DNA from: DAOPYU01 sp942493245
GTDB taxonomy: Bacteria > Sumerlaeota > Sumerlaeia > UBA8349
Assembly: GCA_942493245.1 (NCBI GenBank)
Contig: OW818685.1
Coordinates: 5,704,001 to 5,768,000, forward strand
Direction: 5' to 3'
Length of the DNA: 64,000 nt
Shown: piece after piece, positions 37,740-45,906 of the stretch
Layout of the letters: every line of letters starts with the position of its first letter
How positions within the stretch are numbered: the stretch's first letter is position 1
The notes under the pieces: model-generated
Databases searched by the model: none
What the model was told of the DNA's origin: nothing
What the model saw: only the letters and a program-made list of their open reading frames with translations
Position numbers and translations under genes: made by a program

Positions 37740-37827
37740 AATTCGACGTGGAATCCGTCTTGAACTCGGAAGTGTTTGGTGCGCTTCGCGAGGGGATTCC
37801 GTTTGTGTCTGCGCGGGGTGACGATCA

Positions 37828-39546
37828 ATGGCAACCAACATGGAACGCAAATTGGGCGAGTTGCTGGTGAAAGACAATATCATCACGCGCGAAGAGCTCG
37901 AGGAGGCGTTGGGAAAACGCACGGAATCGAACGAGAGCCTGGGCCATATCCTGATGGAGATGGGCGTGGCGAGCGAGTGGGAAATCGCTGCCGCACTGGG
38001 CAAACAGCTCAATGTGCCGTTTATCACGTTGTCTCAGTATGAAATCGAACGCGACGTTCTGGAATCCATCCCGCGCGACATTGTGATGAAGTACAAGATT
38101 GTGCCGGTGGACCGCACGGGCGACACCCTGACCGTGGCCCTGCCGGACCCGAGTAACATCTTCATTCTCGACGAGTTGCGCCTGTTGACCAAATCGCAGA
38201 TCGTGCCGGTGATCAGTTTCGAGACGGATATCGAGAAGGCGATCAGTCGGTATTTCAAGGCGCCCGAAGACAAGGGAATGAAGCTTGAAGACATGATGAC
38301 CGAGATGAAAGAAAGCGATATGGAGATCCTCCAGCACGAAGGAGGAGAGGACGAGGAGATGGATCTGAACATCCAGATCAACGACGCCCCCGTGATCCGT
38401 CTCGTAAACGCCATTATCGCCGAAGCGATCCGGATGAAAGCCTCGGATATTCATATCGAACCCTACGAAAAAGAATTGCGGCTGCGCTATCGCCTGGACG
38501 GTGTGCTGATGGCGCAGGCCAGCCCCTCAAAAGCGTGGCAAAACGCGATCATTTCACGCCTGAAAATCCTGTCCGAGATGGATATCGCGGAAAAGCGTCT
38601 TCCCCAGGACGGACGTTTCCGCGTCCGAATGGATGGCAAGGACGTGGACTTCCGTGTCAACACCATCCCCGTGCCGCATGGCGAAAAGGTCGTAATCCGT
38701 ATCCTGGACCAGGGCAACCTGATGCTCGATTTGACCCGGCTGGGGCTGACTCTGGAAGAAATCGACAAGTTCAATCGCGAGATCCACAAACCGTGGGGGA
38801 TGTGCCTGGTCACCGGGCCCACCGGGTCGGGTAAGTCCACCACGCTCTACTCCGCCCTTTCAACGATCAACGACCCGACCATCAATATCAGCACCGCCGA
38901 GGATCCGGTCGAGTACCAGCTGCCCGGCATCAATCAGGTGGCCGTCAATGAGAAAATCGGCCTCTCGTTCGCAACGGCGCTTCGCGCTTTCCTGCGCCAG
39001 GATCCGGACGTCATCATGGTGGGTGAAATTCGAGATCTCGAAACGGCGGAGATTGCCATCAAGGCCGCTCTGACCGGTCACCTGGTTTTCAGCACCCTGC
39101 ACACCAACGATGCGTCGAGCTCGATCAGCCGTATGGTGAATATGGGCGTGGAACCGTTCCTGGTGGCCGCTTCGCTGAACATGATCGTGGCGCAGCGCCT
39201 CGTGCGCCGCGTCTGCGCCGGTTGTAAGGAGAACTATGAACCGACTCCGGAACAACGCAAGGCGATCGGGATAGACGATCCCAAGGCGGTCTTCTCCCGG
39301 GGCGCCGGATGCGATATCTGTGGCGATCGAGGGTACAAGGGCCGGGTGGCTCTGTATGAAATCCTAGTGAATTCGGACCGCTTGCGTGATCAGATCATCG
39401 CCAATGTGCCCCCCACGCACCTGAAGCGCGAAGCGATTCTACTTGGAATGTCAACACTTCGCATGTCGGGGGTGCGCAAGATCAAGGACGGAGTGACAAC
39501 CGTCGAGGAAGTGCTTTCCGCAACCGTTTCGGATAGTGACGAATGA
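37828..39546 (+). CDS. type II secretion / type IV pilus assembly ATPase (GspE/PilB)
   Basis: A 572-residue cytoplasmic hexameric ATPase that drives pseudopilus or pilus assembly. The N-terminal MshEN-type domain (LGELLVKDNIITREELEEAL) may bind cyclic-di-GMP in some relatives. The ATPase core has Walker A GPTGSGKST (330-338), the Asp box region EDPVEYQLPGINQV, Walker B DPDVIMVGEIRD and the His box HLVFSTLHTND. A four-cysteine zinc site follows (CAGCKENY .. CDICGDRGYKGR). It forms an operon with the gspF-type gene 111 bases downstream. GspE and PilB cannot be separated without the rest of the cluster. Confidence 0.94.
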   Translation: MATNMERKLGELLVKDNIITREELEEALGKRTESNESLGHILMEMGVASEWEIAAALGKQLNVPFITLSQYEIERDVLESIPRDIVMKYKIVPVDRTGDTLTVALPDPSNIFILDELRLLTKSQIVPVISFETDIEKAISRYFKAPEDKGMKLEDMMTEMKESDMEILQHEGGEDEEMDLNIQINDAPVIRLVNAIIAEAIRMKASDIHIEPYEKELRLRYRLDGVLMAQASPSKAWQNAIISRLKILSEMDIAEKRLPQDGRFRVRMDGKDVDFRVNTIPVPHGEKVVIRILDQGNLMLDLTRLGLTLEEIDKFNREIHKPWGMCLVTGPTGSGKSTTLYSALSTINDPTINISTAEDPVEYQLPGINQVAVNEKIGLSFATALRAFLRQDPDVIMVGEIRDLETAEIAIKAALTGHLVFSTLHTNDASSSISRMVNMGVEPFLVAASLNMIVAQRLVRRVCAGCKENYEPTPEQRKAIGIDDPKAVFSRGAGCDICGDRGYKGRVALYEILVNSDRLRDQIIANVPPTHLKREAILLGMSTLRMSGVRKIKDGVTTVEEVLSATVSDSDE

Positions 39547-39657
39547 TAAAGAAGGATCTGTAGCCGGGGATCTTTTTGAGGCCGGGAGCCACAGATCCTG
39601 TGACAGGGCAATCGGCGTATCAACCAGAATCCACCCCAGAAGAAGGAGGCAGTCGCG

Positions 39658-40881
39658 ATGTCCGTTTTCCAGTACGCCGCTCGAAACAATCAGGGGAATA
39701 CCGTGAGTGGAACCGTCGAAGCCGCCAATGAGGCGGCAGCCGTCCGGCAACTGCGGGCGGATGGGTTGATGCTGACCCAGATTCAGGAGCAGGCGGGAGC
39801 GGAAACGGCTGTCCGCAAGCAGAAGGAGAAGGGGAAAAGCGGCAAGATCCGGCTCGACGACCTGGTGGTTTTCTCGCGCCAGTTTGCGACCATGATCCGC
39901 GCGGGCCTGCCCCTCATCGAAGTGTTGGGGATTCTGTCGGGCCAGACGGAAAAGGTGGCGCTGAAAGTGGTGCTGCGGGAAGTTGAAAAAGACGTGGAAG
40001 CAGGCGCTTCGCTGACCGAGGCGATCGAGAAGCACCCGGCGGTCTTCTCCACGTTTTTCAAAAGTATGGTGCGCGCGGGCGAAGCGGCGGGTATGTTGGC
40101 CTCGATTCTGGATCAGGTGGCGGGATACCTCGAAAAAACCGCCTCGTTGCAGCGCAAGGTGAAGTCAGCGGTCATGTACCCCACGACGGTGGCATTCGCC
40201 GCAGGCGTTATCACCATCTTCCTGTTGACGGCGGTGGTCCCCACCTTCAAGGATATTTTCTCCGAGATGGGCGGCACCTTGCCCATGCCGACGCGCATCG
40301 TGCTGGCGGCGAGCGATTTCATCAAAAATCAATACCTCATCGCGATCGGCATCATGATCGCAGCGTTCCTTCTGTTCCGCTGGTGGTATAAGAGTCCGCG
40401 TGGGCGTTACCAGGTGGATATGCTGAAATTGAAAATGCCGGTGTTCGGCCCCCTGTTTCTGAAGGTGGCGGTTGCCAAATTTTCGCGCACGCTCAGTACG
40501 CTCATCCGCTCCGGTGTGAATATCCTGTCGGCGCTCGACATTGTAGCGGCGACGGCGGGGAATCAGGTGATCGAAGACGCGGTTGTGAAAACGCGCACTT
40601 CGATTCAGGGCGGCGAAACTCTCGCAAAACCGCTGGAGGAAAGTGGCGTTTTCCCGATCATGGTGACCCGTATGGTCAGTGTGGGCGAGCGAGTCGGTTC
40701 GCTCGAAAGCATGTTGAGCAAAATCGCCGACTTCTATGAGGATCAGGTGGACACCGCGGTGGATGGGTTAACCTCGCTGATCGAACCGTTGCTGATCATC
40801 TTCCTGGGGTGCGTCGTGGGTTTCATCGTAATCGCCATGTTCATGCCGATGTTCAAGATGATCGAACTGATGGGCGGTTGA
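39658..40881 (+). CDS. type II secretion / type IV pilus inner-membrane protein (GspF/PilC)
   Basis: A 407-residue platform protein connecting the ATPase to the pilus fibre. It has two T2SSF domains and three membrane segments: TTVAFAAGVITIFLLTAVVP, the segment around IAIGIMIAAFLLF, and IIFLGCVVGFIVIAMFMP near the C-terminus. Family motifs are FSRQFATMIRAGLPL and its second copy FSRTLSTLIRSGVNI. AAGGAGG lies upstream of the ATG. It is second in the operon after the ATPase. Confidence 0.94.
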   Translation: MSVFQYAARNNQGNTVSGTVEAANEAAAVRQLRADGLMLTQIQEQAGAETAVRKQKEKGKSGKIRLDDLVVFSRQFATMIRAGLPLIEVLGILSGQTEKVALKVVLREVEKDVEAGASLTEAIEKHPAVFSTFFKSMVRAGEAAGMLASILDQVAGYLEKTASLQRKVKSAVMYPTTVAFAAGVITIFLLTAVVPTFKDIFSEMGGTLPMPTRIVLAASDFIKNQYLIAIGIMIAAFLLFRWWYKSPRGRYQVDMLKLKMPVFGPLFLKVAVAKFSRTLSTLIRSGVNILSALDIVAATAGNQVIEDAVVKTRTSIQGGETLAKPLEESGVFPIMVTRMVSVGERVGSLESMLSKIADFYEDQVDTAVDGLTSLIEPLLIIFLGCVVGFIVIAMFMPMFKMIELMGG

Positions 40882-41020
40882 TCGGGATTCCTCTGGGTGG
40901 ACTGGACAATCCGAAGTGTTGGAAGCGTGGACTCCCGGTGGGAGACTGCGCTTCCGCCATTTTGGGAGAGCGAAGACGGATGTCCTGAATCTGGACGATG
41001 GCGGTAAGGAGATGGGCCAA

Positions 41021-42154
41021 ATGCCCCCAAAGGGAGAACGAGAATCCGATTCGACTCGATCCCTCGCTTTGCGGCGGGCGCTTGAGGCGCATGCGCGGGA
41101 GTTGGGGTTTCATCTGTTCGGCGTGGCGCCACCTCAGGCCTCGGGGGAAGATCTGGAGAGGCTGCGGGAGTGGCTGGCCCGCGGCGATGCGGCGGAGATG
41201 GAACGCTATCTCGGGCGGGAGCCGGAGACACGGGTGGACGCGGCCCGTCTTTTACCCGGCGCCCGGTCGGTCGTGGTCGTTGGACTTTCTTATGCCCAGA
41301 CCCCGCCCAATCTATCCACATTGTCAGGACAGTCCGAGGGGCGGGTGGCCCGGTTTGCGCTGGGACGCGATTACCACGAGGTCCTGGCCGCCCGGCTCGA
41401 TAAACTCGGCCATTTCCTGGGCGCCTGGCCCGAGTGGCCAATTGAGTGGGGCGAGCCGGCCTGGCGATTTCAGGTGGACGCCGGTCCGCTGCTCGAACGG
41501 GCGTTTGCGCGCCTGGCCGGGTTGGGGTTCATCGGGAAAAACAACTGCCTGATCCACCCCGAGTGGGGTTCCTGGTTCGTATTGGGGGTGTTGATTTCCA
41601 ATGCGCCCCTCGAAGCGGATAGCCCGCTGGAACCGCGCTGCGGCACGTGCCGCAGCTGCGTGGAGGCGTGTCCCACGGGCGCGCTCGCGCAACCGTATGC
41701 GTTGGATGCGCGCCGCTGTCTTTCGTACCGGACCATCGAAACTCGGGGGCCGATTGGACACGATCTGGCGGAACGCATGGGGGATCGTCTTTTCGGGTGC
41801 GACGCCTGTCAGGAAGCCTGTCCCTTTAACTCGGAGAAGAGCGAATCCGTTCCTCCAGACCCACAACTGTGCGCAGGCGCCTGTCGGAACGGGAAACAGG
41901 GGGAAGATCCGACGGATGGACTGGGAACGGAAGAATCCTTGCCGGATCGTCTTGATGGCTCAAACGCAACGCTGGCGGCCATCTTGCGGATCGCGTCGAA
42001 CCGCGAGTTCGAGCGATGGTTTGCGGGGAGTCCGTTGTTGCGCGCCCGACGCAACGGGCTTGCGCGCAACGCGCGGATCGTGGCCCGGAATCTCGGCCGT
42101 GAGGATTTGATTGAGGCCGGATCGCCTCCCGCACAGGCGAATTCCGAAGCGTAA
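41021..42154 (+). CDS. queG: epoxyqueuosine reductase
   Basis: A 377-residue cytoplasmic cobalamin and Fe-S enzyme reducing epoxyqueuosine to queuosine in tRNA, the last step of the pathway. Two 4Fe-4S motifs are seen: CGTCRSCVEACPTGA and, with the split pattern usual for the family, GCDACQEACPFN. The middle domain includes GFIGKNNCLIHPEWGSW, a QueG hallmark. AAGGAG lies nine bases before ATG 41021; the upstream open frame to 40916 is ignored. The C-terminal HEAT-like region is short here. Tgt of the same pathway is at 33555. Confidence 0.94.
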   Translation: MPPKGERESDSTRSLALRRALEAHARELGFHLFGVAPPQASGEDLERLREWLARGDAAEMERYLGREPETRVDAARLLPGARSVVVVGLSYAQTPPNLSTLSGQSEGRVARFALGRDYHEVLAARLDKLGHFLGAWPEWPIEWGEPAWRFQVDAGPLLERAFARLAGLGFIGKNNCLIHPEWGSWFVLGVLISNAPLEADSPLEPRCGTCRSCVEACPTGALAQPYALDARRCLSYRTIETRGPIGHDLAERMGDRLFGCDACQEACPFNSEKSESVPPDPQLCAGACRNGKQGEDPTDGLGTEESLPDRLDGSNATLAAILRIASNREFERWFAGSPLLRARRNGLARNARIVARNLGREDLIEAGSPPAQANSEA

Positions 42155-42270
42155 TCGGGAATCCATGCCAAGCGGACGCCTGGCGCTTCAACGGCGGCTT
42201 TCAGGTTGACCCGTCTGGTTACATTCAGTAGGATGATTCGGATTTCGGAACAAGAAACCGGAACTGAAAG

Positions 42271-42882
42271 ATGTATTCAGAAAACGATATCCAACCCAAG
42301 TGTCCTCAATGCCATCGCCCCTTCCGCGCGGGCAGTCCGCGTTGCATGTGGTGCGGGCAGGATCTCAGTCAGGTGCCCCTGCCGGTGGTTCCCCTGGCGT
42401 GTCCTGTTTGCAACATTCCCCTCGTGGAACACCAGAGTGAGGGCTACTCGGTCCATTTCTGTGGACAATGCAAAGGGCTTTGGATCGCCTCCCTCGCGCT
42501 TGCGTATCTGGAAACGCAGTTCGATCGGGTCCCCCCCCCTTCCACTAAACTCCGGGTCGAAGCCCCGATAGATCCTTTGATCCTGAACCCCGAACTTGCT
42601 CAACTGTATCGGCGCTGTCCGCAATGCAACCAGCAGATGGCCCGCCAGATGTATCGCCGCATTTCCGGCGTGATCGTGGATTCGTGTCTGGGACATGGAG
42701 TCTGGTTTGACGCCAACGAAATGCAGGCCGTCTTGCGGTTTCTCGCACAAGGAGGGCTGGAAGCCAGCCGGATACGAGAGAAGAATCTTGCCTCCAGCCG
42801 CCAAAGTGTTCCCGTTGTGGACACGTGGGGCGCCTCACCGAGAGGCGGCCTACTTCATGGTCTTTCGTGGTTGTGGTTCTAA
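42271..42882 (+). CDS. zinc-ribbon protein with zf-TFIIB-type domains
   Basis: 203 residues with three Cys-pair modules: CPQCHRPF..CMWCGQD, CPVCNIPL..FCGQCKGLWI and CPQCNQQM..SCLGHGVWFDANEM. The second and third follow the TFIIB-type zinc ribbon pattern with a CxGxW segment; in the third, one Cys of the second pair is replaced (SCLGHG). The protein is probably cytoplasmic with no known activity; relatives with this domain are mostly uncharacterised. It lies 116 bases after queG and 47 bases before the FAD oxidoreductase gene, all co-oriented. Confidence 0.75.
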   Translation: MYSENDIQPKCPQCHRPFRAGSPRCMWCGQDLSQVPLPVVPLACPVCNIPLVEHQSEGYSVHFCGQCKGLWIASLALAYLETQFDRVPPPSTKLRVEAPIDPLILNPELAQLYRRCPQCNQQMARQMYRRISGVIVDSCLGHGVWFDANEMQAVLRFLAQGGLEASRIREKNLASSRQSVPVVDTWGASPRGGLLHGLSWLWF

Positions 42883-42929
42883 TTTCGAAATCATCTGCAA
42901 AAATTCCCAAACAGAAAAGGCTTCCGAAA

Positions 42930-44786
42930 ATGCAAAAGGCTTCCCGCAACATTCATCTTCAACTTCGGGCCGTCGCCGGTCTCCTGTTTTTGTTTCTCTT
43001 CCTGGCCGCGCGTCTCTGTCCGGCGGCCACCGCGCCCGAAGGCGTTCTCGTCGAGGCGGAAAGCTTCGCCGACAAGGGCGGCTGGGTCGTGGACCAACAG
43101 TTCATGGACCAGATGGGATCGCCTTACCTCCTGGCGCACGGAATGGGCCGACCGGTTGCCGAAGCGAAACAGACGGTCGCCTTTCCCAGAACAGGAACTT
43201 ACCACCTCTGGGTTCGCACGTGGAACTGGGCCTCCCCTTGGACGACCCAACACGCGCCGGGACAGTTTCAGGTCCGGGTGGACGGGAAACTGCTCGACCG
43301 CGCCTTCGGCACGGAAGGCGCCGAGTGGGGGTGGCGCGACGGCGGAACGGTCGAGATCGGGAAGGAAAAGGTGGAACTGTCGCTCCACGACCTGACCGGC
43401 TTCGACGGGCGGTGCGATGCCCTCTTTTTCTCGCTTGACCCACAGGCCGCTCCCCCGAACCGTGATCCGGAAATGGCCGCCTTCCGCAAGCAGGCGCTGG
43501 GACTTTCCGAGAAACCGGAAGAGGCCGGACCGTTCGACCTCGTCGTGGTCGGCGGAGGCATCGCCGGCACCTGCGCCGCGATCTCGGGCGCGCGTCTCGG
43601 GCTTCAGGTGGCGCTGATTCAGGACCGCCCGGTCCTCGGGGGCAACAACAGTTCCGAGGTCCGCGTCCACGTCAACGGCAAAACCCTCCAGGAGCCGTAC
43701 CCCGCTCTGGGCGCGATTGTCGAAGAGATCCGCCCCGCCCGGCAGGGCAACGCCCAGCCCGCCGCCGTCTATGAGGATGAAAAGAAACTGCGCGTCGTGC
43801 AGGCGGAGCCGAATCTGAAACTCTTTCTCAACTGGCACGCCAATGCTGTTGAGAAAGAAGGAACGCGCATCCGGGCCATCCGGGCCCGTCACATCGAGAC
43901 CGGACGCGAGATGCGTTTCCCCGCCACGTTCTTCGCCGATTGCACGGGCGATGCCACGATCGGTTTCCTGGCCGGGGCCGACTGGCGCATGGGGCGCGAA
44001 GGCCAGAGCGAAACCCGGGAGGAGCGCGCGGCGGAGAAGCCCGACTCGATGGTCATGGGGTCTTCCGTCCAATGGTACTCACGCGAAACGGATCAGCCCT
44101 CGGTCTTCCCCGCCTGCCCGTGGGCGCTCGCCTTCAACGAGGAGAACCACCAGCCCGTCACGATGGGCGAGTGGGACTGGGAAACCGGCATGCGACTCGA
44201 CCAGATCGCCGACTTCGAGCGCATCCGCGACCACGGCCTGCGCGTCGTGTACGGGAACTGGGACTTCCTGAAGAACCACGCGAAGAACAAGGCCCAGTAT
44301 GCCCGTCGCGAACTGGACTGGGTGGCCTACGTCGCGGGCAAACGCGAGTCGCGCCGCCTGCTCGGTGACGTCATCCTCTGCCAGCAGGACGTGGTGGACG
44401 GCAAGCCCTACCCCGACGCGGCGGTCACGACCACGTGGACCATTGACCTGCATTTCCCCGAGCCGCGCAACGCGCAGGACTTCCCCGGCCAGGAGTTCCG
44501 CTCCATCGCGAAACACACCCAGATCAAACCGTACCCGGTCCCGTACCGGAGCCTCTATTCGCGCAACGTCGAGAACCTCTTCATGGCGGGCCGCAACATC
44601 AGCGTCACGCACGTGGCCCTCGGCACCGTGCGCGTCATGGGCACCGGCGGCATGATGGGCGAAGTGGTCGGCATGGCCGCCTCGCTGGCGAAACAACACG
44701 CCACCACCCCGCGCGGGGTGTACGAAAAACACCTGACTGAACTTCAAGACCTGATGCGCCGCGGGGTGGGGAAGAAAGGGGAATGA
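42930..44786 (+). CDS. secreted FAD-dependent oxidoreductase with N-terminal carbohydrate-binding-like domain
   Basis: 618 residues. A signal peptide (LLFLFLFLAARLCPAA) is followed by a beta-sandwich of ~150 residues (VLVEAESFADKGGWVVDQQF .. GTYHLWVRTWNW), like carbohydrate-binding modules. The FAD_oxidored domain follows, with GGGIAGTCAAISGARLG for FAD, then GGNNSSEVRVH and DCTGDATIGFLAGADWRMG. Proteins of this type are numerous in Planctomycetota, Lentisphaerota and Verrucomicrobiota and usually sit with polysaccharide degradation genes; their substrate is unknown. ATG 42930 has AAGG about nine bases upstream. Confidence 0.9.
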   Translation: MQKASRNIHLQLRAVAGLLFLFLFLAARLCPAATAPEGVLVEAESFADKGGWVVDQQFMDQMGSPYLLAHGMGRPVAEAKQTVAFPRTGTYHLWVRTWNWASPWTTQHAPGQFQVRVDGKLLDRAFGTEGAEWGWRDGGTVEIGKEKVELSLHDLTGFDGRCDALFFSLDPQAAPPNRDPEMAAFRKQALGLSEKPEEAGPFDLVVVGGGIAGTCAAISGARLGLQVALIQDRPVLGGNNSSEVRVHVNGKTLQEPYPALGAIVEEIRPARQGNAQPAAVYEDEKKLRVVQAEPNLKLFLNWHANAVEKEGTRIRAIRARHIETGREMRFPATFFADCTGDATIGFLAGADWRMGREGQSETREERAAEKPDSMVMGSSVQWYSRETDQPSVFPACPWALAFNEENHQPVTMGEWDWETGMRLDQIADFERIRDHGLRVVYGNWDFLKNHAKNKAQYARRELDWVAYVAGKRESRRLLGDVILCQQDVVDGKPYPDAAVTTTWTIDLHFPEPRNAQDFPGQEFRSIAKHTQIKPYPVPYRSLYSRNVENLFMAGRNISVTHVALGTVRVMGTGGMMGEVVGMAASLAKQHATTPRGVYEKHLTELQDLMRRGVGKKGE

Positions 44787-44840
44787 AGCGTTTTACCCTG
44801 AGACTTCAAGGAACATCTATTTCGAGAACCGAAAGGATGA

Positions 44841-45260
44841 ATGATGAAAAAGCGGTGTGTTGTGTTGGTGGCGTTGAGTCTGGTGTTGGCTGCGTGTGTG
44901 TGTTGGAAGGGAGGAGTTCGCGCCTATGAACTGACCTGCAAGACAGAAGAGTGTGGTTTCAAAGCGAATTTCCGCTTGGACAGAAAAACATCTCCCGATA
45001 GGGTCTGCGGATATTGCCCGAAATGCAAAGATATGGTCGAAATTCTCCATCCCGGCGAAACCGGTTCAAGTAATGAGACCTCCTTAAAGGAGGTTTCCTC
45101 TTTCTGGGATCCGGCAACGGGAACCCGCCGGTTTCTGTATAAATGCCCGAATGCCTGTGGCGGCGTCTTTGTCGGTATCCAGGACATTACACAATTTGTC
45201 TGTTGCCCGAAATGCGGGAAAGAGAACCTAACCTTGGATGAGAAGGGGAAAAAGAAATGA
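44841..45260 (+). CDS. secreted Cys-rich (zinc-ribbon-like) protein, first of tandem pair
   Basis: 139 residues. A signal or membrane segment (VVLVALSLVLAACVCW) may be a lipoprotein signal. The mature part carries Cys pairs in two halves: LTCKTEECGFKANF..CGYCPKC and KCPNACGGVFVG..CCPKCGKE, like two zinc ribbons, joined by a linker ending SSFWDPATGT. It is ~35-40% identical by eye to the next gene, and its stop overlaps that gene's start (ATGA), so the pair arose by tandem duplication and is coupled. The pair is richer in A/T than the genes around it. Function unknown; exported zinc ribbons are unusual. Confidence 0.7.
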   Translation: MMKKRCVVLVALSLVLAACVCWKGGVRAYELTCKTEECGFKANFRLDRKTSPDRVCGYCPKCKDMVEILHPGETGSSNETSLKEVSSFWDPATGTRRFLYKCPNACGGVFVGIQDITQFVCCPKCGKENLTLDEKGKKK

Positions 45261-45688
45261 AAAAGCGCTCTGTTGGGCTGGCGGTTCTGGGAAGTCTACT
45301 GGTCATTTGCGTTTGTTGGGCAGGAGAATCTCATACTCTGAATTGTAGTACGCCCGGATGCGGCTTTAAAACGCATTTCAGTTTTGGAGGAAGTTTCGAA
45401 GCAAGTGAATTGAGCGGATTTTGTCCGAAGTGCAATCGAACAGTCCATATTACCTGGAGAACTGGGGGACTTACCCAAAGTGGGAAACCCGCTGAACCAG
45501 AAAAGGCGCCTGAAGCCGCCTTTTCATTTTGGGATCCAATCACGGGAAGCAATCGTTCTCTGTTCAAATGCCCGGATAATTGCGGAGAATACTTCGTTGC
45601 GCTTCAAGGAAGAAAAGAGTTCTCCTATTGCCCGAAATGCAAGAAAAAGAGTTTGAAATCCGACGGCACGGTTATCATGTACGATTGA
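45257..45688 (+). CDS. secreted Cys-rich (zinc-ribbon-like) protein, second of tandem pair
   Basis: 143 residues, paralogous to the preceding gene. It has a hydrophobic N-terminus (GLAVLGSLLVICVCWAGE), then LNCSTPGCGFKTHF..GFCPKCNRTV, a proline-rich linker, SFWDPITGS and KCPDNCGEYFVALQG..YCPKCKKKS. Eight Cys line up with those of the first copy. The start ATG overlaps the upstream stop (ATGA). Whether the Cys bind zinc or form disulfides outside the cytoplasm cannot be told. A strong terminator follows. Confidence 0.7.
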   Translation: MKKRSVGLAVLGSLLVICVCWAGESHTLNCSTPGCGFKTHFSFGGSFEASELSGFCPKCNRTVHITWRTGGLTQSGKPAEPEKAPEAAFSFWDPITGSNRSLFKCPDNCGEYFVALQGRKEFSYCPKCKKKSLKSDGTVIMYD

Positions 45689-45740
45689 CCATAATGGGGT
45701 ACACTTTCAGTGTATCTTTTGAAAGCCTCCCAGAAAAACA

Positions 45741-45793
45741 AAACCACGAGACACGCGAAAGGGCTTTGGGCACCTTTCGCGTGTCTCGTGGTT
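45741..45793. terminator. long AACCACGA-family hairpin terminator
   Basis: AAACCACGAGACACGCGAAAGG at its core (22 bases from 45741) pairs perfectly with the segment 45772-45793; the loop is GCTTTGGGCA (stem word given here as AAACCACGAG..CGAAAGG). T-rich on the plus strand after the stem. It ends the Cys-rich pair and may also terminate the convergent minus-strand gene. Confidence 0.7.
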
Positions 45794-45906
45794 TTATCGT
45801 ATCTTTTGTAACGGGCGTCTCTTGACTCTTGAGTGCCTCTGACTGATCGCGCTCTGATCTCCGATGCGTAAGAGATCAACCCCGTTTACTCGGTGTCCTG
45901 ACCCGC

